From assembly GCA_027080445.1 (NCBI GenBank), contig JALWRY010000127.1:1-7732 (forward strand): 7,732 bases of DNA, given 5' to 3'. The notes beneath the pieces are model-generated. The model did not search any database, was not told the origin of the DNA, and was given only the letters and a program-made list of their open reading frames with translations. Every line of letters begins with the position of its first letter. The stretch's first letter is position 1. Origin of the DNA: Thiohalobacter sp. GTDB taxonomy: Bacteria; Pseudomonadota; Gammaproteobacteria; DSM-19610. Below are positions 1 through 7,732 of the stretch, in pieces. The position numbers and the translations under genes are program-made.

Positions 1-1200
1 CTCGGCGCCCATCATGATCTTGTCCTTGGCCTTTTCCAGATCCTCCATGTCGACCAGGCGCTTGTTGGCGCGCGCGGCAAACAACGCAGCCTCGTTCACC
101 AGGTTGGCCAGATCCGCACCGGAAAAACCGGGGGTGCCACGGGCGATAATACTCGGCTTGACGTCGTCCCCCGCCGGCACCTTGCGCAGGTGAACCTTGA
201 GAATCTGCTCGCGACCGCGCACATCCGGCAACGGTACAACCACCTGCCGGTCAAAACGGCCGGGGCGCAACAAGGCGGGATCCAGCACATCCGGCCGGTT
301 AGTCGCCGCAATGACGATGACGCCCTCGCTGCCTTCAAAACCGTCCATCTCCACCAGCAACTGGTTGAGCGTCTGCTCGCGTTCATCGTGACCGCCGCCG
401 AGACCGGCGCCACGATGGCGACCGACCGCATCGATTTCATCGATAAAGATAATGCACGGCGCATGCTTCTTGGCCTGCTCGAACATGTCGCGCACGCGCG
501 ATGCGCCCACACCCACGAACATCTCGACAAAGTCGGAACCGGAAATCGTAAAGAACGGCACCTTGGCTTCGCCGGCAATGGCGCGCGCCAGCAGGGTCTT
601 GCCGGTACCGGGCGAACCCACCATCAATACGCCACGCGGGATCTTGCCGCCCAGCTTCTGGAACTTGCCGGGGTCGCGCAGGAACTCGACCAGTTCGGCG
701 ACTTCCTCCTTGGCTTCCTCGACACCGGCAACATCACTGAAGGTCACCTTGATCTGGTCTTCACCCAGCATGCGTGCACGACTCTTGCCAAACGACATGG
801 CGCCGCGACCGCCACCACCACCCTGCATCTGGCGCATGAAAAAAATCCACACACCGATCAGCAACAGCATCGGGAACCAGGAAATGAAGATCTGCATCAG
901 CACCGATTGCTGCTCCGGCGCCTGCGCCTTGACCACCACGCCGTTACTCAGCAGGTCATTGATCATGTCCGGATCATTGGGCGTATAAGTGGAATAGGCT
1001 TCGCCACTGACCAGCTGTCCCTTGACGACACGGCCGTCAATGACTGCAGTTTGTACACGGCCGGCTTTAACATCGGCGATAAATTCAGAATACGGCACGC
1101 TCTGCGCACGCGGCGCCGGGGGGCCAAAGTTGTTGAACACGGACATCAGGACAACCGCAATGATGACCCAGAGCAGGATATTTTTCGCCATGTCGTTCAA
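1..1200 (-). CDS. ftsH: ATP-dependent zinc metalloprotease FtsH, 3' end beyond the window
   Basis: Membrane-anchored AAA+ protease that degrades misfolded membrane proteins and short-lived regulators. The 400 visible residues hold TM1 (about 6-22), a periplasmic domain (about 23-103), TM2 (about 104-122), a Gly-rich linker (GGGGGRG) and nearly the whole AAA+ module. Visible motifs are Walker A GSPGTGKT (195-202, K201), pore loop FVG (228-230), Walker B IIFIDEID (250-257, E255) and arginine fingers R312 and R315 in RPGRFDR. These numbers match the commonly used 647-residue E. coli numbering. The sequence runs off the left edge at MMGAE, so the M41 peptidase domain with its HEXXH zinc site is not seen; about 245 residues are missing. 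I chose the TTG at 1200 ([11 protein letters not shown]) over the ATG at 1191 because GAGG lies 8 bases upstream of TTG but 17 from the ATG. It lies 116 bases after rlmE, a conserved operon. The Walker A second residue is Ser, where Pro is usual. Confidence 0.97.
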   Translation of the reverse strand, partial: MNDMAKNILLWVIIAVVLMSVFNNFGPPAPRAQSVPYSEFIADVKAGRVQTAVIDGRVVKGQLVSGEAYSTYTPNDPDMINDLLSNGVVVKAQAPEQQSVLMQIFISWFPMLLLIGVWIFFMRQMQGGGGGRGAMSFGKSRARMLGEDQIKVTFSDVAGVEEAKEEVAELVEFLRDPGKFQKLGGKIPRGVLMVGSPGTGKTLLARAIAGEAKVPFFTISGSDFVEMFVGVGASRVRDMFEQAKKHAPCIIFIDEIDAVGRHRGAGLGGGHDEREQTLNQLLVEMDGFEGSEGVIVIAATNRPDVLDPALLRPGRFDRQVVVPLPDVRGREQILKVHLRKVPAGDDVKPSIIARGTPGFSGADLANLVNEAALFAARANKRLVDMEDLEKAKDKIMMGAE

Positions 1201-1208
1201 ATCGAGTA

Positions 1209-1212
1209 CCTC
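1209..1212 (-). promoter_or_regulatory. Ribosome binding site deciding the ftsH TTG start
   Basis: GAGG on the minus strand with 8 bases between it and the TTG at 1200. The in-frame ATG at 1191 would be 17 bases away, too far for normal Shine-Dalgarno use. I see no other good purine-rich site between the two. Confidence 0.6.
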
Positions 1213-1316
1213 ATTAATAATAAAATCACTGGTGGCGAGTAGTGTCGGGCAGGAAAATAACTGAAGACATTGTCCTGTAAGGCGTTTCGGCCCGGAAGGC
1301 AGTTCCTGAAACGATA

Positions 1317-1937
1317 CTATACTTTCCGGCCCCTAGCCAGCGCATACACTTCGCGGCTGCGCGGTCTTGAGGCCTTTGGCTTGCGTATCAGCACCTTCCC
1401 GAAACGCCGGCGCAAATCACGCACCAACGCATCGAAACCCTCGCCCTGGAACACCTTGACCAGTAAATCACCACCCGGCCTGAGTACCTGGCCGGAAAAA
1501 TCTACTGCCAATTCCGCAAGATACATCGATCGTGGCAGATCCACGGCTTCTACCCCGCTTATATTGGGGGCGATGTCCGACATTACAAGGTCGATCGCCC
1601 GGCCATCGAGCATTTTCATCAGGGATTCAAGCACAGCATCTTCGCGGAAATCCCCCTGCAGGAAATCCACACCGGGCAAGGGCTCCATGGGTAACAGGTC
1701 CATGGCCAGGATCTTGCCCTTTCGACCCACGAGGGGTAGCGCGTACTGGCTCCAGCCACCCGGCGCCGCGCCAAGGTCCACGATCGCCATGCCCGGCCTG
1801 ATCACCCGGTCGCGTTGCTGGATTTCGTCGAGCTTGTATACAGCACGCGAACGGTAACCTTCACGCTGGGCACGCTTCACGTACTCGTCGTTGAAATGTT
1901 CTCTCAACCAGCGGCTACTGCTCTTGCTCCTGGACAT
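1317..1937 (-). CDS. rlmE: 23S rRNA (uridine 2552-2'-O)-methyltransferase RlmE (FtsJ/RrmJ)
   Basis: SAM-dependent methyltransferase that 2'-O-methylates U2552 in the A-loop of 23S rRNA late in 50S assembly. At 206 residues it has normal family length. A basic, Ser-rich N-terminus ([10 protein letters not shown]) is followed by the Rossmann SAM-binding motif [12 protein letters not shown] (53-64) and an acidic SAM contact near D80. The K-D-K-E catalytic tetrad is complete at K35, D121 (MSDIAPN), K161 ([10 protein letters not shown]) and E196 (RSREVY), each three lower than E. coli K38, D124, K164 and E199. The ATG at 1937 fits the family N-terminus; AGGG sits close upstream with only three bases of spacing. 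It heads the rlmE-ftsH pair and is divergent from yhbY. No terminator separates it from ftsH, so co-transcription is likely. Confidence 0.97.
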   Translation of the reverse strand: MSRSKSSSRWLREHFNDEYVKRAQREGYRSRAVYKLDEIQQRDRVIRPGMAIVDLGAAPGGWSQYALPLVGRKGKILAMDLLPMEPLPGVDFLQGDFREDAVLESLMKMLDGRAIDLVMSDIAPNISGVEAVDLPRSMYLAELAVDFSGQVLRPGGDLLVKVFQGEGFDALVRDLRRRFGKVLIRKPKASRPRSREVYALARGRKV

Positions 1938-1942
1938 AATCC

Positions 1943-1971
1943 CTGATTCGCCTGTGGGGTTGGGGTATACT
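1943..1971 (+). promoter_or_regulatory. Candidate sigma70-type promoter for yhbY
   Basis: TATACT at 1966-1971 is a good -10 box. CTGATT at 1943-1948, 17 bases upstream, is a poor -35 (three of six consensus positions). The start of transcription would fall near 1978, about 20 bases before the yhbY ATG. The GTATAC core is palindromic, so an opposing -10 for rlmE (TATACC, 1969 down to 1964) is possible, but it has no recognisable -35. Confidence 0.4.
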
Positions 1972-1998
1972 CTCGCGCCGGATTCGGAGTATTCATGA

Positions 1999-2292
1999 AT
2001 GTCACTGACGGAACAACAGAAAAAGCACTTGCGCGGGCTCGGTCATGCACTGAAACCGGTCATCATGGTAGGTCAGCATGGCCTGAGCAAGGCATTGCTG
2101 GATGAATTCGAGCGTTCCATCGCGCATCACGAGTTAATCAAGGTCAAGGTATCAGTGGGTGACCATGAAGCCCGCGACAAGGCCATTGCGGCAATGTGTG
2201 AACACAGCCATGCGCAACTGATTCAACGGGTGGGCAACATGGCGCTGATCTTTCGCAAACGCAAGAAAAAATCCGCCTTCGAGGCGCTTTAA
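1999..2292 (+). CDS. yhbY: Ribosome assembly RNA-binding protein YhbY (CRM domain)
   Basis: Small CRM-domain RNA-binding protein associated with pre-50S ribosomal particles. At 97 residues it equals E. coli YhbY in length. The CRM fold is seen in [20 protein letters not shown], with the GxxG RNA-binding loop GQHG at 25-28, followed by the conserved block HHELIKVKV. The C-terminus is basic (FRKRKKKS). GGAG at 1986-1989 stands 9 bases before the ATG at 1999; another ATG at 1995 is in a different frame. It is divergent from rlmE, another 50S maturation factor, with a 61-base gap. Its 3' end faces the DUF4149 gene across a gap filled mostly by a palindromic repeat. Confidence 0.95.
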   Translation: MSLTEQQKKHLRGLGHALKPVIMVGQHGLSKALLDEFERSIAHHELIKVKVSVGDHEARDKAIAAMCEHSHAQLIQRVGNMALIFRKRKKKSAFEAL

Positions 2293-2318
2293 GCAAGCAC
2301 TGATTAATCCGGGAACCC

Positions 2319-2447
2319 CGTCATTGCGAGCGCAGCCCGGCAATCTCCCACAGCCTGGCACCATACCCAAAGAGATTGCCGCGCTGCGCTCGCGCCCTGA
2401 ATGATGGCGAAGACATCCTGAGGAAGTACTCTTGGGGTGCAATGACG
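2319..2447 (-). repeat. Palindromic dispersed repeat, copy A (interrupted)
   Basis: Left arm 2319-2347 begins CGTCATTGCGAGCGCAGC. Loop 2348-2371 is 24 bases. The right arm starts at 2372 and is split: 2372-2393, then 47 extra bases (2394-2440), then its last seven bases AATGACG (2441-2447). Without the extra bases the element is 82 long, exactly like copies B and C. The uninterrupted inner stem is 22 base pairs with one mismatch (CCC versus CGC in the left arm). The loop is the exact reverse complement of copy B's, so A lies in the opposite orientation. It sits between the convergent yhbY and DUF4149 genes. The rest of that gap (2293-2318 and 2448-2493) shows nothing recognisable. Confidence 0.9.
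2394..2440. other. 47-base insert in the right arm of repeat copy A
   Basis: Copies B and C read CTCGC directly into AATGACG; here 47 bases intervene. The insert contains TCCTGAGGA and AGTACT as small palindromes. It has no convincing terminal repeats or target duplication beyond a GC dinucleotide at each junction. Its origin is unknown. Confidence 0.7.
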
Positions 2448-2493
2448 AATTAATCAGAGGCCCCTTGAACGAATACCTCTGCTCACAACAGGT

Positions 2494-2925
2494 TCAGTTC
2501 TCCTCTCGCACCACCAGCAGCAGACCCAGCACACTGGTAACCAGGTAGGCGACCGAAGCAATGCCGTGCAGGGTGGCGAAAGCGTCGCTGTCCACCTTGC
2601 CCTCGATACGCAGGGCCGCTACCTCCGGCGCCAGCACAAACTGTCCGATAGCAACCAGGATCAACATCAGCACCAGCACCACGGCACGCAGGTTGATACG
2701 TTGCTGCGAAGCACGCAGCTGGTTGAACAGCAGCAGTAAACTGCCGCAGGCCAGGCCGACCCAGGCGATGATATGGAACATGACACCCGCCAGCGTGCCG
2801 GCCAGCGCGCGGTCATCAAGGTTGGCGAACAGGGCCGGGGCCACCATGTAACCCATGGTCCACAGTCCGCCGACCCATAAGGTCAGAAGTATGCGCTCAC
2901 CGGCGAGGAGTCGGGTGGGAGTCAT
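2494..2925 (-). CDS. DUF4149 family four-helix membrane protein
   Basis: Inner-membrane protein of unknown function, 143 residues. Four hydrophobic segments are visible at about 10-34, 45-67, 79-99 and 118-139, with short polar connections. There is no cleavable signal peptide; the first helix follows only a few basic residues (MTPTRLLAGER). The fold and the motif FATLHGIASVAYL before and in helix 4 resemble the DUF4149/TMEM205-like family, whose members often sit beside greA in gammaproteobacteria; this assignment is from memory of the family. The ATG at 2925 has only a weak purine-rich stretch upstream (GGCAAGA). It lies 125 bases after greA, and palindromic copy B occupies most of that gap. 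Copy A lies beyond its stop, so the gene is bracketed by the two inverted copies. Confidence 0.85.
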   Translation of the reverse strand: MTPTRLLAGERILLTLWVGGLWTMGYMVAPALFANLDDRALAGTLAGVMFHIIAWVGLACGSLLLLFNQLRASQQRINLRAVVLVLMLILVAIGQFVLAPEVAALRIEGKVDSDAFATLHGIASVAYLVTSVLGLLLVVREEN

Positions 2926-2948
2926 TTTTGTCTTGCCAGCGCGGGGTT

Positions 2949-2958
2949 ATTCATAACG
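2949..2958. repeat. 10-base direct repeat, distal to repeat copy B
   Basis: ATTCATAACG here is identical to 3053-3062 on the other side of copy B. On the minus strand it reads CGT TAT GAA followed by TAA (2946-2958), the same last three residues as GreA (R-Y-E) plus a stop. It therefore looks like a target-site duplication that preserves the ancestral greA end. Confidence 0.75.
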
Positions 2959-2965
2959 GAATGCC

Positions 2966-3047
2966 CGTCATTGCGAGCGCAGCGCGGCAATCTCTTTGGG
3001 TATGGTGCCAGGCTGTGGGAGATTGCCGCGCTGCACTCGCAATGACG
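2966..3047 (+). repeat. Palindromic dispersed repeat, copy B
   Basis: Arms 2966-2994 and 3019-3047 are inverted repeats of 29 bases with one mismatch (GCACTCGC in the right arm, where the left arm predicts GCGCTCGC). The 24-base loop (2995-3018) contains GGTGCCAG and matches copy A's loop perfectly in reverse complement. Outside the arms are GAATGCC on the left and GATTC on the right, and beyond these a perfect 10-base direct repeat. The unit between the direct repeats is 94 bases (2959-3052). It starts three bases after the greA stop codon. Confidence 0.92.
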
Positions 3048-3050
3048 GAT

Positions 3051-3523
3051 TCATTCATAACGCACTTCGACAATCTCGAAAGACTTTTCACCGCCGGGCG
3101 TCACTACCGCGACCACATCGTCCTCGAACTTGCCGATCAATGCCCGCGCAATCGGAGAACTGAAGGAAATCCGGCCTTCCTTGATATCGGCCTCGTCTTC
3201 ACCGACGATCTGGTAAGTCACCTCTTCGCCGCTTTCCTCGTCCGCGATCACCACGGTGGCGCCAAACACCACCTTGCCGCCGGCATCCAGCTCGCTCACA
3301 TCGATGATGGTGGCATTGGAAAGCTTCCCGTCGATTTCCTTGATGCGCCCCTCGGCGAAACTCTGCTGTTCACGCGCCGCGTGGTACTCGGCATTTTCCT
3401 TCAGATCGCCGTGCGCGCGCGCTTCGGCAATCGCCGCGATAATGCGGGGACGTTCGACTGTCTTGAGATGTTGCAATTCTTTACGCAACTTCTCCGCGCC
3501 GCGTTTGGTCAATGGTACCTTGT

Positions 3524-3527
<4 letters not shown>
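3051..3527 (-). CDS. greA: Transcription elongation factor GreA
   Basis: Enters the secondary channel of RNA polymerase and stimulates cleavage of backtracked RNA. At 158 residues it has the usual length. The N-terminal coiled coil (about 1-75) carries the tip [18 protein letters not shown] with the two catalytic acidic residues D41 and E44. The C-terminal FKBP-like domain ends in [17 protein letters not shown]. The ATG overlaps the carB stop as ATGA, and GGGAG lies 8 bases upstream inside carB, so translation is probably coupled to carB. The stop is TGA; the direct repeat beyond copy B suggests the original stop was TAA, replaced when the repeat inserted, with no change to the protein. Confidence 0.97.
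3053..3062. repeat. 10-base direct repeat at the greA 3' end
   Basis: ATTCATAACG, identical to 2949-2958. On the minus strand it encodes the final R-Y-E of GreA and supplies the T of the TGA stop. It flanks copy B five bases beyond its arm. Confidence 0.75.
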
Positions 3528-6748
<3,221 letters not shown>

Positions 6749-6774
6749 GCGCCTGTTTGCTCGGTTGTAAATTC

Positions 6775-6780
6775 AGTATA
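6775..6780 (-). promoter_or_regulatory. Possible -10 box for an internal carB promoter
   Basis: TATACT on the minus strand, 26 bases upstream of the carB ATG and just beyond copy C. No acceptable -35 exists at 16-18 bases; TTGCCG in the repeat arm is 21 bases away. There is no TG extension. It may be chance. Confidence 0.2.
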
Positions 6781-6782
6781 TT

Positions 6783-6864
6783 CGTCATTGCGAGCGCAGC
6801 GCGGCAATCTCTGACAGTTCGGTGCCAGACTGAAAAAGATTGCCGCGCTGCGCTCGCAATGACG
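6783..6864 (+). repeat. Palindromic dispersed repeat, copy C, between carA and carB
   Basis: Arms 6783-6811 and 6836-6864 pair over 29 bases with one mismatch at the loop-proximal end (AAGATTG for GAGATTG). The loop is again 24 bases (6812-6835) and has GGTGCCAG at the same offset as copy B, but the rest differs. It starts three bases beyond the carA stop and ends 34 bases before the carB start, so it takes up most of the 119-base gap. Transcribed with carAB, it would form a strong hairpin. There is no T-run, so it is not a typical intrinsic terminator. Confidence 0.92.
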
Positions 6865-6867
6865 GTT

Positions 6868-7732
6868 TCAAGCCGTAGCTTGTGCATTTTTGCCACGCGC
6901 GACATCGATTAGCTCAATAAAGTGATCGAACAACGGTGCGACGTCATGCGGGCCGGGACTGGCTTCCGGGTGGCCCTGGAAACTGAAGGCCGGTTTGTCC
7001 GTGCGGTGTACACCCTGCAGGGACTTATCAAACAACGAGCGATGCGTTGCCACCAGGCAATCCGGCAGGGTCGCGTCGTCCACGGCAAAACCGTGGTTCT
7101 GGCTAGTGATCATCACCACACCGGTCTCGAGGTCCTGCACCGGGTGGTTGGCGCCGTGGTGGCCGAATTTCATCTTCACGGTCTGTGCGCCACTGGCCAG
7201 CGACAGCAGTTGATGCCCCAGGCAGATGCCGAACACGGGGATGTCCTTCTCAAGCAGGGTGCGGATGGCTTCAATGGCGTAATCGCAGGGTTCGGGGTCA
7301 CCCGGGCCGTTGGACAGGAACACGCCGTCCGGGTTCAGGTCCAGCACCGTCTGCGCCGGGGTCTGCGCCGGCACCACCGTCAGGCGGCAGCCGCGATCCA
7401 CCAGCATGCGCAGGATGTTGCGCTTGACGCCGAAATCGTAGGCGACCACATGCCGGGGCAGTTTTTCATCGATGGGATGCGGCGCCTCCGGCAGACCGCC
7501 TTCCAGCGTCCAGCTACCCTGCGCCCACTCGTAGGGCTGGTGGGTGGTCACCGCTTTCGCCAGGTCCATACCCTTCAGGCCGGGAAAGGCGCGTGCCGCT
7601 TCGATGGCGGCCTGCTCGTCAATCTGCTCGCCCGCCACCAGGCAACCGTTCTGGGCACCCTTTTCACGCAGCAGGCGCGTCAGGCGGCGGGTATCGATGT
7701 CGGCGATACCGACAATACCGTGTTCCTCGAGG
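6868..7732 (-). CDS. carA: Carbamoyl-phosphate synthase small subunit CarA, 5' end beyond the window
   Basis: Glutamine amidotransferase subunit that hydrolyses glutamine and passes ammonia to CarB. 287 residues are visible, read in frame from 7731 down; roughly 90 N-terminal residues lie outside. The visible part starts [20 protein letters not shown] at the end of the N-terminal domain. The class I glutaminase domain follows: [20 protein letters not shown], then LSNGPGDP, the nucleophile Cys (codon 7222-7224) in [10 protein letters not shown], then [11 protein letters not shown] and SQNHGFAVD, and the His and Glu of the triad in [13 protein letters not shown]. An ATG at 7638 is internal, not the start. 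The stop TGA is followed three bases later by palindromic copy C. It is the first visible gene of carA-carB-greA; its promoter and any arginine or pyrimidine control lie outside the window. Confidence 0.97.
   Translation of the reverse strand, partial: LEEHGIVGIADIDTRRLTRLLREKGAQNGCLVAGEQIDEQAAIEAARAFPGLKGMDLAKAVTTHQPYEWAQGSWTLEGGLPEAPHPIDEKLPRHVVAYDFGVKRNILRMLVDRGCRLTVVPAQTPAQTVLDLNPDGVFLSNGPGDPEPCDYAIEAIRTLLEKDIPVFGICLGHQLLSLASGAQTVKMKFGHHGANHPVQDLETGVVMITSQNHGFAVDDATLPDCLVATHRSLFDKSLQGVHRTDKPAFSFQGHPEASPGPHDVAPLFDHFIELIDVARGKNAQATA

Noticed and set aside
190..1242. 350-codon open frame on the plus strand opposite ftsH
   Set aside because: Antisense shadow of the AAA+ coding sequence, with a His/Arg-rich translation lacking any known motif.
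1283..1313. Imperfect hairpin between rlmE and ftsH (CGTTTC ... GAAACG with inner GGAA/TTCC)
   Set aside because: It is short and bulged and has no T-run on the minus strand, so it is not a credible terminator; the two genes form a conserved operon.
2319..2447. Copy A as a bidirectional intrinsic terminator between yhbY and the DUF4149 gene
   Set aside because: The stem is strong but no run of T follows it on either strand; it might still affect mRNA ends, but terminator is not supported.
2300..2457. ATTAATC at 2303-2309 and 2449-2455 as a target duplication of copy A, or CTGATTAAT/ATTAATCAG as outer arms
   Set aside because: Only seven bases, AT-rich and near-palindromic, with unequal gaps (9 and 1 bases) to the element. 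It can be read as either a direct or an inverted repeat, so it is not reliable.
6868..7638. carA starting at the ATG at 7638
   Set aside because: The same frame continues upstream to the window edge with conserved CarA sequence ([20 protein letters not shown]), so that ATG is internal.

Overview
The window is a housekeeping stretch of a fairly GC-rich gammaproteobacterial chromosome. The gene order carA-carB-greA, then a DUF4149 membrane gene, then yhbY divergent from rlmE-ftsH, is the classic gammaproteobacterial arrangement. The DUF4149 gene between greA and yhbY points away from the enterics, perhaps towards the sulfur-oxidising/purple sulfur or xanthomonad-like lineages; that last placement is a guess. 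No phage, plasmid, defence or CRISPR signature was seen.

Layout. Six of the seven genes read on the minus strand. From the right edge leftwards: carA (5' end beyond the window, from 7732 down to 6868), carB (6748-3524), greA (3527-3051, overlapping carB by ATGA), a four-helix DUF4149 membrane protein (2925-2494), then rlmE (1937-1317) and ftsH (1200 to the left edge, 3' end missing). yhbY (1999-2292) is the only plus-strand gene. It is divergent from rlmE across 61 bases and convergent with the DUF4149 gene. CarA and CarB together make carbamoyl phosphate for arginine and pyrimidines; GreA rescues backtracked RNA polymerase; YhbY and RlmE act on the 50S ribosome; FtsH is the membrane AAA+ protease.

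What stands out is a dispersed palindromic element, present three times and only between genes (2319-2447, 2966-3047, 6783-6864). Each copy has 29-base inverted arms around a 24-base loop, 82 bases in all. The copy at 2319 carries an extra 47 bases inside one arm. The copy next to greA is flanked by a perfect 10-base direct repeat. The distal repeat still spells the last three GreA codons followed by TAA, so it looks like a fossil of the greA 3' end before insertion. Copies A and B have identical loops, lie in opposite orientation and bracket the DUF4149 gene; copy C has a diverged loop and separates carA from carB. No intergenic gap exceeds about 200 bases, and the two largest are mostly filled by these elements.
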